DNA from: Chloroflexota bacterium
GTDB taxonomy: Bacteria > Chloroflexota > Dehalococcoidia > JACQGW01
DNA: 5,020 nucleotides
Assembly: GCA_016199325.1 (NCBI GenBank)
Contig: JACQGW010000139.1
Location: 1 to 5,020, forward strand
Direction of reading: 5' to 3'
Part shown: piece by piece, positions 1 through 5,020 of the stretch
How positions within the stretch are numbered: position 1 is the stretch's first letter
Layout: each line of letters starts with the position of its first letter
Program-made: the position numbers and the translations under genes
The notes under the pieces: generated by a model
The model's input: the letters and a program-made list of their open reading frames with translations, nothing else
Told to the model about the DNA's origin: nothing
Database searches by the model: none

Positions 1-53
1 CGCCAGGGCTGCGACAGCGCAACGTCCCACTGGCATCGGCGGATCCACGACGC

Positions 54-73
54 GGGCGGTTCTCGAACCGCCC
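54..73. repeat. Perfect 9-bp inverted repeat (REP-like palindrome)
   Basis: GGGCGGTTC at 54-62 and GAACCGCCC at 65-73 are exact reverse complements separated by two bases, so the site forms a very tight hairpin on either strand. It is followed by CTACGG. Palindromes of the type GGGCGGTT-AACCGCCCCTAC are, from memory, dispersed intergenic repeats in several GC-rich genomes, including Chloroflexota. That assignment is recollection, not a search result. No T-run follows on the plus strand, so it is a poor intrinsic terminator. It could also be the transcription end of an upstream gene outside the window. Confidence 0.6.
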
Positions 74-127
74 CTACGGCAGACCGGCGGCCGTCCACGC
101 AAAACCCTGACGCCCACCCCTGACGAC

Positions 128-133
128 AGGAGG
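128..133 (+). promoter_or_regulatory. Ribosome binding site of the hydrolase gene
   Basis: AGGAGG lies seven bases before the ATG at 141. This is a full anti-16S match at ideal spacing, and it fixes the start codon of the hydrolase. No convincing promoter is visible between 1 and 127. Confidence 0.9.
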
Positions 134-140
134 CAAGACA

Positions 141-1007
141 ATGCCGCACGTTGCGTTGAACGGGGTCGATCTGTACTACGAGGAGACGGGCGAGGGGTTC
201 CCGGTCGTCTTCTGCCACGAGTTTGCCGGTGACTATCGAAGCTGGGATCCACAGGTCAAGCACTTCAGCCGGCTGTACCGGTGCGTCGCTTACAGCCACC
301 GGGGCTTCCCGCCGTCGAGCGTGCCCGATGACCCGACGGCGTACAGCCAGGACCTGCTGGTGGAGGACCTGCGCGCCCTGCTGGCCCACCTGGGCCTGAA
401 CCAGGCGCACCTGGTCGGCCTGTCCATGGGCGGCAACGTCGTGCTCGACTTCGCGCTTCGCTACCCCGAGCTCTGCCGAGGCATCGTCGTCTCCGGCTGT
501 GGCGCCGGCACGACGAACCGCGAGCAGTTCGAGCGCGACGTGGCGGCCATCGCCGAGCTGTTGAACACCAGGGGAATGCGCGCCTTTGCCGACGTCTACA
601 GCCTGGGTGCGGCGCGCCTCCCGTTCCGGCGGAAGGACCCGAAGGGCTGGGCCGAGTTCCGCGAGCAGCTCGCCCAGCACTCGGCGACGGGCTCGGCGCT
701 CACGATCCTCGGCGTGCAGTTGCGCCGCCCGACCGTCTTCGCCCGGAGGGAGCAGCTCAACCGACTGCAGGTCCCGACGCTCGTGCTGATCGGCGACGAG
801 GACGAGCCGTGCGTCGATCCGGCCGTCTACATGAAGCGGGAGATCCCCGCGGCCGGGCTGGTCGTGATTCCGCAGAGCGGCCACACCATCAACCTCGAAG
901 AGCCGGCCCTCTTCAACCAGGCGGTGATGGACTTCTTCCGCCTGGTCGAGGCAGGCCGCTGGGCCAGCCGGGACATGGTCACCACGAGCTTGATGCCGCG
1001 TTCTTGA
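141..1007 (+). CDS. Alpha/beta-fold hydrolase
   Basis: The 288-residue product is a single-domain cytoplasmic alpha/beta hydrolase of the usual family length; no signal peptide or membrane segment is seen. The nucleophile elbow is GLSMGG with Ser95. The likely acid is Asp221 in IGDEDEP (Asp219 is the alternative), and the base is His248 in SGHTINLEEP. The oxyanion-hole region reads CHEFAG (25-30), with His-Glu in place of the commoner His-Gly. The cap lies at about 125-200. The core resembles 3-oxoadipate enol-lactonase, haloperoxidase and epoxide-hydrolase-like members, but the substrate cannot be told from sequence. A perfect AGGAGG seven bases upstream supports the start. The stop codon sits inside the next promoter's -35 element. 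It stands apart from the exporter genes, with a terminator hairpin between them, so no shared pathway is implied. Confidence 0.93.
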   Translation: MPHVALNGVDLYYEETGEGFPVVFCHEFAGDYRSWDPQVKHFSRLYRCVAYSHRGFPPSSVPDDPTAYSQDLLVEDLRALLAHLGLNQAHLVGLSMGGNVVLDFALRYPELCRGIVVSGCGAGTTNREQFERDVAAIAELLNTRGMRAFADVYSLGAARLPFRRKDPKGWAEFREQLAQHSATGSALTILGVQLRRPTVFARREQLNRLQVPTLVLIGDEDEPCVDPAVYMKREIPAAGLVVIPQSGHTINLEEPALFNQAVMDFFRLVEAGRWASRDMVTTSLMPRS

Positions 1008-1016
1008 TCAATCAAG
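1003..1016. promoter_or_regulatory. Dyad over the -35 element (candidate operator)
   Basis: CTTGAT at 1003-1008 and ATCAAG at 1011-1016 are perfect reverse complements around CA. This AT-rich dyad stands out in GC-rich DNA and covers the -35 hexamer of the candidate promoter. TTGAT-ATCAA spacing is typical of small dimeric repressors of the TetR or MarR type, but no regulator gene lies in the window. The hydrolase stop codon falls inside it. Confidence 0.4.
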
Positions 1017-1032
1017 CCACCTGTGCTACAAC
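1004..1032 (+). promoter_or_regulatory. Candidate sigma70-type promoter of the exporter operon
   Basis: TTGATC (1004-1009) is followed after 17 bases by TACAAC (1027-1032), preceded by TGC, which makes an extended -10. Each hexamer matches consensus at four of six positions. Transcription would start near 1038-1040, about 100 bases before the ATPase start. A second dyad, CCTGT (1020-1024) with ACAGG (1031-1035), spans the -10. This is a pattern match only. Confidence 0.5.
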
Positions 1033-1062
1033 AGGGGTAGCGACAACCAGAACAGGCGCCGG

Positions 1063-1100
1063 AGCCACGGGCAGGGAGCGAAACCGCCCGTGGCTTTTTT
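1063..1100 (+). terminator. Intrinsic terminator or leader attenuator hairpin
   Basis: AGCCACGGGC (1063-1072) pairs perfectly with GCCCGTGGCT (1086-1095) around a 13-base loop, and the arm runs directly into six Ts at 1095-1100. This is a textbook intrinsic terminator on the plus strand. It lies 55 bases after the hydrolase stop and would end that transcript. It also lies downstream of the candidate promoter at 1004-1032 and upstream of the ATPase gene, so exporter transcripts from that promoter would have to read through it. A second, GC-only hairpin (stem 1109-1114 with 1120-1125) sits between it and the ribosome binding site. Confidence 0.85.
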
Positions 1101-1128
1101 GTTTGCGACGCGCGCCAGCCGCGCGCTG

Positions 1129-1135
1129 AGGAGGT
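1129..1135 (+). promoter_or_regulatory. Ribosome binding site of the ABC ATPase gene
   Basis: AGGAGGT at 1129-1135 is a full Shine-Dalgarno match, with its GG ending five bases before the ATG at 1140. It selects this start over alternatives. Confidence 0.88.
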
Positions 1136-1139
1136 CGGC

Positions 1140-2120
1140 ATGGCACCGGTTGTGGACGTCCGCGGGTTGCGGAAGGTGTTCCGCGTCAAGGAGAAGGCGC
1201 CGGGGCTCGGCGGCAGCCTGCGAGCGATGATCCGGCCGCGCCATCATGACGTGGAGGCGGTCCGCGGCATCGACTTCGCCATCCAGCCCGGCGAGGTGGT
1301 CGCCTTCATCGGCCCCAACGGCGCCGGCAAGTCGACGACGATCAAGATGCTCACGGGCATCCTCCACCCGACTTCAGGCAGCGCCCGCGTGCTCGGCCTG
1401 GTGCCCTGGCAACAGCGGCAGGAGCTGGCCCACCGGATCGCCGCGATCTTCGGCCAGCGCTCACAGCTCTGGTACCACCTGCCGCCGGTCGACAGCTTCG
1501 AGCTGCTGGCGCGGATCTACGATCTGGATGGGGCCGACTACCGCCGCCGGCTGGCGCGGCTCGTCGAGCAGTTCGAGATCGGGCCGCTGCTCCAGACGCC
1601 GGTGCGGAAGCTCAGTCTGGGCGAGCGGATGCGCTGCGAGGTCGTTGGCTCGCTCCTCCACCGGCCGCGCGTCCTCCTGCTGGACGAGCCGACCATCGGG
1701 CTCGACGTCGTCGCCAAACAGCGGGTCCGCGCGCACATCCGCGACTTGAACACGACCGACGGCACGACCATTTTCCTGACCTCGCACGACGCCGGCGACG
1801 TCGAGCAGCTCTGCCGGCGGGTCATCGTCATCAACCACGGCGATCTGATCTTCGACGACTCGGTGGAGGCGCTCAAGCGCCGGTTCATCCGCACCAAGGT
1901 CGTCGACCTCAAGCTGCTGGAGACCGCCGACGTCGGGGACCTGCCGGGCGTCTCGGTCGTCCGCCGGGAGGACTACGCGCTGACGCTCGAAGTCGACACC
2001 GCCGTCCAGCCCATCGAGGCCGTCGTCGCGGACATTGTGGCCCACTGCCGGGTGGCCGACGTGACCATCGCCGACCCGCCGCTGGAGGAGATTATCGCCG
2101 CGATCTACGGAGGCCGCTGA
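1140..2120 (+). CDS. ABC-2-type exporter ATP-binding protein (viologen-exporter-like, COG4586 type)
   Basis: The 326-residue ATPase powers an ABC-2-type export permease from the cytoplasmic face. Walker A is GPNGAGKST (58-66). A Q-loop region reads FGQRSQLWYHLPPVDSF (104-120). The signature is LSLGERMR (158-165), Walker B plus catalytic Glu is VLLLDEP (178-184), the D-loop follows as IGLDVVAKQR, and the switch His is in LTSHD (213-217). The GQRSQLW, LSLGERMR and TIGLDVVAKQ wording is, from memory, that of COG4586 ATPases, which include the component of the Synechocystis methyl-viologen exporter. A C-terminal domain of about 75 residues follows. It overlaps the permease gene by one base, so translation is probably coupled. 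The substrate is unknown; small cationic or toxic compounds are a family-based guess. Confidence 0.93.
   Translation: MAPVVDVRGLRKVFRVKEKAPGLGGSLRAMIRPRHHDVEAVRGIDFAIQPGEVVAFIGPNGAGKSTTIKMLTGILHPTSGSARVLGLVPWQQRQELAHRIAAIFGQRSQLWYHLPPVDSFELLARIYDLDGADYRRRLARLVEQFEIGPLLQTPVRKLSLGERMRCEVVGSLLHRPRVLLLDEPTIGLDVVAKQRVRAHIRDLNTTDGTTIFLTSHDAGDVEQLCRRVIVINHGDLIFDDSVEALKRRFIRTKVVDLKLLETADVGDLPGVSVVRREDYALTLEVDTAVQPIEAVVADIVAHCRVADVTIADPPLEEIIAAIYGGR
2109..2113 (+). promoter_or_regulatory. Ribosome binding site of the permease inside the ATPase 3' end
   Basis: GGAGG lies within the last codons of the ATPase gene, six bases before the permease ATG at 2120. With the TGATG stop/start overlap it fixes the permease start and points to coupled translation. 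Confidence 0.8.
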
Positions 2121-2971
2121 TGCCGCAAATCGCCAAGTACGGCGCTGTCCTGAAGGTCACCCTGCTGTCCAGCCTGGCCTACGGGCAGGACGTCGCGATC
2201 CGCGCCCTGTTCATGGCCGTCGTGCTCGTCGTCTTCGTCCAGCTCTGGACGACGACCTATGACGCCACGGGCGGAGGCACCATTGCCGGGTTCACGCTCG
2301 CCAACCTCGTCTGGTACCTGGTCCTGACCGAGACGGTCGTCCTCAGCGCGCCGCGGGTGTCGGCGAAGATCGACCAGGAGGTGAAGTCCGGCGACCTCGC
2401 CTACGGGCTCGCGGTGACGGTCTTCGGCAACTCCATCCAGTTGGCGACGGTGATTGCTCAGGGCCAGCTCGACTACTACCTGGCGCTGCCGAAGAACGCG
2501 CTGCTCCACGTGCTGGTGAGCCGCATGAGCCTCTCCGGCTGGGGAGACCTCGGCTTCGGCCTGGTCGCCTTCGCCATTGCCGGCCAGCTCGACCCGGCTT
2601 GGATCGCGCTGGCGGCGCTGCTCGTCCTGACGAGCGCGGCGATCTTCGTCGCCTTCCAGGTGCTGGTGGGCTCGCTGGCGTTCTTCGTCGGCAACGCCGA
2701 AGTGGCCTCGACGCAGGCGCAGGGCGCGCTCCTCATGTTCTCGACCTATCCGGGGCCCATCTATCGGGGCTGGGTCAAGCTCTTGCTGTTCACGGCGATC
2801 CCGGCGGCGTTCATGGCCCACGTGCCGGTCGAGCTGCTGCGCGCGTTCGACCCGCTGCTCTTCGCCGCGCTGCTCGGGTTCACCGTCGGGCTCTGGGCCG
2901 CAGCGCTCCTGGTGTTTCGAGCCGGCCTGCGGCGCTACGAATCGGGGAACTTGATCAGTTTGCGCGGGTAG
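2120..2971 (+). CDS. ABC-2-type exporter permease, apparent chimera of two subfamilies
   Basis: The 283-residue integral membrane protein is the partner of the upstream ATPase. Predicted helices lie near 26-44, 56-76, 140-158, 161-189, 215-236 and 245-266, giving about six. Residues 1-95 read like a COG4587-type permease: AKYGAVLKVTLLSSLAY, then a single-family motif IDQEVKSGDLAY at 84-95. From about 96 onward it reads like the second, COG3694-type permease: IAQGQLDYYLALPKN (112-126), LVSRMSLSGWGDL (132-144), LVGSLAFFVGNAE (182-194), FSTYPGPIYRGW (207-218) and the tail GLRRYESGNLI (269-279). Each family carries only one such GDLA or GQLD motif; here both occur 24 residues apart. The exporter normally uses two permeases of about 265 residues, and no second permease gene follows. 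Function as a homodimer is possible; loss of function is also possible. Membrane export role is confident, the fusion less so. Confidence 0.88.
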   Translation: MPQIAKYGAVLKVTLLSSLAYGQDVAIRALFMAVVLVVFVQLWTTTYDATGGGTIAGFTLANLVWYLVLTETVVLSAPRVSAKIDQEVKSGDLAYGLAVTVFGNSIQLATVIAQGQLDYYLALPKNALLHVLVSRMSLSGWGDLGFGLVAFAIAGQLDPAWIALAALLVLTSAAIFVAFQVLVGSLAFFVGNAEVASTQAQGALLMFSTYPGPIYRGWVKLLLFTAIPAAFMAHVPVELLRAFDPLLFAALLGFTVGLWAAALLVFRAGLRRYESGNLISLRG

Positions 2972-2983
2972 GCGTGAGTTGCG

Positions 2984-3388
2984 ATGGAGTGGAAGGATCA
3001 GGCGCTGGCAGGCGGCAGACCTGTCACCATGCTGACGGACTTGCAGCCCGTCCCGCTCGTTGCCGGCGACGAGACGGGCCTCCGTGAAGCGTTGATCAAC
3101 CTGATCTTCAACGCCGTCGACGCGCTGCCCGGCAGCGGCACTATCACCCTTCGCACGCGTCTCGATGGCGACCAAGTCGTCGTCGCTGTCAGTGACACCG
3201 GCACCGGCATGACCGAAGAGGTCCGTCGACGCTGACTGGAGCCGTTCTTCACGACCAAGGCCGAAGGGGGGACCGGCCTGGGGCTCGCCATGGTGTACGG
3301 CGTCGTCCGCAGACACGAGGGGACGATTGACATCGAGAGCGAGTGGGGCAAAGGTACCACCGTCTCCATCCGCCTGGCGGCCCCTTGA
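2984..3388 (+). pseudogene. Sensor histidine kinase ATP-binding-domain remnant with internal TGA
   Basis: One reading frame encodes the HATPase_c domain of a sensor kinase over 134 codons, interrupted by TGA at 3233-3235 (codon 84). Before the stop are the N box, REALINLIFNAVDALP (34-49), and the G1 box, DTGTGM (71-76). After it come the F box, LEPFFTTK (85-92), the G2 box, GTGLGLAM (96-103), and a normal C-terminal end at the TGA 3386-3388. Relatives usually read [12 protein letters not shown], so the stop replaces a Cys codon. The phosphoacceptor His domain and all sensor domains are missing: homology starts around WKDQA at the first residues, 12 bases after the permease stop, and the frame is closed upstream by TGA at 2975. 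No ribosome binding site precedes the ATG at 2984. The remnant is best read as a decayed, 5'-truncated kinase. A sequencing error at the TGA would not repair the missing half. Confidence 0.85.
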
Positions 3389-3414
3389 CCTGTGGGCTGA
3401 TTGCCGGGTATGAT
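3385..3414 (+). promoter_or_regulatory. Candidate sigma70-type promoter of the second ABC exporter
   Basis: TTGACC (3385-3390) and TATGAT (3409-3414) are separated by 18 bases and match consensus at five of six positions each. This is the best promoter in the window. The -35 overlaps the stop codon of the kinase remnant. The start would be near 3420, leaving a leader of about 155 bases before the exporter ATG. Confidence 0.65.
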
Positions 3415-3473
3415 GAGGACAGGCAGTTGCGTACGAGACGAAAAGGACAACCAAGCCCGTAGGGGTCGGCGAG

Positions 3474-3509
3474 GCCATGCCGGGTGCCGCGCACTCTGCG
3501 TGGCTTTTT
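3474..3509 (+). terminator. Leader hairpin with T-run (attenuator-like intrinsic terminator)
   Basis: GCCATGC (3474-3480) pairs with GCGTGGC (3498-3504) with one G-U. After one mismatch the stem continues with 3482-3487 against 3491-3496 and a three-base loop CGC. Five Ts follow at 3505-3509. It lies about 55 bases downstream of the expected transcription start and 67 bases upstream of the exporter start codon, so it may act as an attenuator or end a short RNA. A competing pairing of GCCCG (3455-3459) with CGGGT (3481-3485) would open the upper stem. It could instead just terminate transcription coming from the kinase remnant. Confidence 0.65.
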
Positions 3510-3575
3510 GTGTGTCTCGACCGGCCGTCGTGCTGACGGCGAGCGGCTCGACGCCGTGCGGGTGTTGGCGTCGAT

Positions 3576-5020
3576 ATGAGAACGTTCGAGCGCATTCTTC
3601 GCGATGCCTTCGCCTGGCGCCGCCTCGTGGCTGTGACGCTGGGCGCGCACCTGGCCTACATCGCGCTCTCGTTGAGCCTCCCGCTCTTGCTCAAGGAAGC
3701 GATCGACCGCGGCGTGATCGCGCGCGATTACTCGCTCCTCCTTACCATCGCGCTGGCGACGGTGCTGCTGACGGCGCTGCGGGGCTTCTTCTGGTACAAC
3801 GTCACCTACGGCTATCAGCGGCTGGCCGCGCTCTTCTCCTACGCCATGCGCGACCGCATCTACCAGAAGGTCCAGCGCTCCTCCTACCAGTTCCACACCG
3901 ATGCCCGCTCCGGCGACCTCTTCGCCCTATCGTCTGTTGACCTGACGGCGATCGATGAGTTTCTCAACACGGGGCTCAACGCGGCCGTCAACATCCTGGT
4001 GCTCAGCACCTTCGTCTTTCTCATGCTGCTCCAGATCAACGCGGGCCTGGCGCTGGTCGGGCTCGCCATCGTGCCGATGGTCGGGCTGATCGCCGCCCTC
4101 TACGCCTCGCCGGCGCGCGAGCGATCGCGGGCGATCCAGAGCCGGTACAGCCAGCTCAGCGCGACCCTTCAGGAGAACCTCACCGGCATGCGCGTGGTCA
4201 AGGCGTTTGCCGCCGAGCCGCGCGAGATCGCCAAGTTCGCCGACCACGCCGACCATCTCTTCGAGGCGTCGATGCGCGCCGGCAGGCTGAACGCATGGGT
4301 CTTCCAATTGATGAGCCTCTCGACGGCCGCCGGCATCGCGGCGGTCCTCTGGTTCGGCGGCCAGGCCGTCATGGCGGGCGATCTGACGCTCGGCGGGCTT
4401 GTCGCCTTCACCACCTACCTGACGCTGCTCGTCCAGCCGGTCCGGATGCTCGGGACCATGCTCAACCTCGTGTCCGGCGCGGTCGCCGGCGCCGAGCGCA
4501 TCTACCGGTTTCTGGACGATAAGGCCGTGATGGAGACCGACGACGAGGCGGTGCAGTCGCCCGATCTGCCGCCGGTGGACGGCGGCGTCGCCTTCGAGGG
4601 CGTCACCTTCTACTATCACCATGCCGCCGAGCCGGCGCTGCGCGACGTCGATTTCGCCGCCCGTCCCGGCGAGACCATCGGCATCGTCGGCCTGACCGGC
4701 GCCGGCAAGACGACCCTGGCGCTCCTCCTCGGCCGTTTCTACGAGCCGACGAAGGGCGCCGTGCGCATCGACGGCTTCGACGTGCGCGGCGTCAACCTCC
4801 GCTCGCTGCGCCACCAGATCGGCTACGTGTTCCAGGACCCGTTCCTCTACTCGACCAGCATCGCCGGGAACATCGCCTTTGGCCGTCCCGACGCCACGCG
4901 TGCGGAGATCGTCGCCGCCGCCGAAGCCGCCTGTCTCCACGACTTCATCGTGTCGCTGCCCCAGGGCTACGAGACGCCGCTGGGCGAGCGCGGCATCACG
5001 CTCTCCGGCGGCCAGCGCCA
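3576..5020 (+). CDS. ABC exporter half-transporter (membrane domain plus ATPase), 3' end outside window
   Basis: The gene starts at ATG 3576 and stays open to the window edge, giving 481 complete codons of an expected 580-620. It is an MsbA/LmrA-like type IV exporter subunit. The membrane domain has helices near 18-38, 53-73, 134-152, 156-176, 240-260 and 268-288, with the coupling-region motif LQENLTGMRVVKAF (198-211). The ATPase domain has an aromatic A-loop (Tyr346/Tyr347), Walker A GLTGAGKT (372-379), a Q-loop at Gln420 in GYVFQDPFLYSTSI, and the signature LSGGQR (476-481). Walker B and the switch His lie beyond the edge. The start is the only one possible, because an in-frame TGA at 3534 closes the frame upstream. 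No clear Shine-Dalgarno is seen, and a small hairpin (3536-3541 with 3552-3557) lies just upstream. Such subunits work as homodimers or with a paralogue encoded next door. The substrate (lipid, drug or peptide) cannot be inferred. Confidence 0.93.
   Translation, partial: MRTFERILRDAFAWRRLVAVTLGAHLAYIALSLSLPLLLKEAIDRGVIARDYSLLLTIALATVLLTALRGFFWYNVTYGYQRLAALFSYAMRDRIYQKVQRSSYQFHTDARSGDLFALSSVDLTAIDEFLNTGLNAAVNILVLSTFVFLMLLQINAGLALVGLAIVPMVGLIAALYASPARERSRAIQSRYSQLSATLQENLTGMRVVKAFAAEPREIAKFADHADHLFEASMRAGRLNAWVFQLMSLSTAAGIAAVLWFGGQAVMAGDLTLGGLVAFTTYLTLLVQPVRMLGTMLNLVSGAVAGAERIYRFLDDKAVMETDDEAVQSPDLPPVDGGVAFEGVTFYYHHAAEPALRDVDFAARPGETIGIVGLTGAGKTTLALLLGRFYEPTKGAVRIDGFDVRGVNLRSLRHQIGYVFQDPFLYSTSIAGNIAFGRPDATRAEIVAAAEAACLHDFIVSLPQGYETPLGERGITLSGGQR

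Noticed and set aside
105..125. Direct repeat CCCTGACG at 105-112 and 118-125
   Set aside because: Two 8-bp copies 13 bases apart, next to the ribosome binding site, are too short to separate from chance in a C-rich leader.
2599..3087. Plus-strand open frame of 162 codons inside the permease
   Set aside because: It is a shifted-frame shadow with Ala/Arg/Gly-rich translation, and the permease frame explains the region fully.
2984..3235. A genuine 83-residue protein
   Set aside because: It lacks the F and G2 boxes of the ATP-binding fold and has no ribosome binding site. The missing part continues in the same frame after the stop, so it is a broken gene.
3233..3280. Selenocysteine decoding of the TGA in the kinase frame
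   Set aside because: A TGA at a Cys position is suggestive, but no convincing SECIS-like hairpin follows it, histidine kinases are not known selenoproteins, and the gene is already truncated at its 5' end.
2105..3595. Minus-strand open frame of 496 codons
   Set aside because: It lies antisense to the permease and kinase remnant. Its translation is Arg/Glu/Gln/His/Asp-rich and low in complexity, as expected of a GC-rich shadow frame, and no domain is recognisable.
3401..3940. Plus-strand open frame of 179 codons over the second leader and exporter start
   Set aside because: It is out of frame with the exporter, whose motifs are unambiguous. Its first ATG lies before the predicted transcription start and overlaps the -10.
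3927..4940. Minus-strand open frame of 337 codons
   Set aside because: It is antisense to a clearly coding ABC exporter; its composition is shadow-like (Gly/Asp/Glu/Arg/His rich) and it has no family motif.

Overview
The window is a GC-rich (roughly two-thirds G+C) bacterial segment with every supported gene on the plus strand. No marker gene fixes the organism. The Shine-Dalgarno sites, sigma70-like promoters, style of the ABC and histidine-kinase proteins, and a short GC palindrome upstream of the first gene suggest an uncultured soil- or thermophile-type lineage, most plausibly Chloroflexota. That placement is an inference only.

Layout. Bases 1-140 are intergenic and hold a perfect 9-bp inverted repeat and a strong ribosome binding site. 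Bases 141-1007 encode an alpha/beta-fold hydrolase with a complete Ser-Asp-His triad. Bases 1008-1139 form a control region with a candidate extended -10 promoter, two dyads over it, and a strong intrinsic-terminator hairpin. Bases 1140-2120 encode the ATPase of an ABC-2-type exporter of the viologen-exporter kind (COG4586-like). The next gene, 2120-2971, overlaps it by one base and encodes its permease. That permease looks like an in-frame chimera: its first third matches one of the two permease subfamilies that normally accompany this ATPase (COG4587-like), and the rest matches the other (COG3694-like). Twelve bases later lies a pseudogene, 2984-3388: the ATP-binding C-terminal part of a sensor histidine kinase, without its phosphoacceptor domain and broken by an in-frame TGA where relatives usually carry cysteine. 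Bases 3389-3575 are a second control region, again a sigma70-like promoter followed by a terminator-like hairpin. From 3576 to the window end runs a half-size ABC exporter (six-helix membrane domain plus ATPase), cut off just after its LSGGQ signature.

How it fits together. There are two separate efflux units, each behind a promoter, a leader and a terminator-type hairpin, with no obvious promoter between hairpin and start codon. The hairpins could simply end upstream transcription, but the repeated order also suits leader attenuation of two exporter genes, or two small RNAs. Gene fusion, a truncated kinase and a nonsense codon close together at 2400-3400 suggest a region shaped by deletion and decay. 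The chimeric permease and the paired leaders are the most interesting points.
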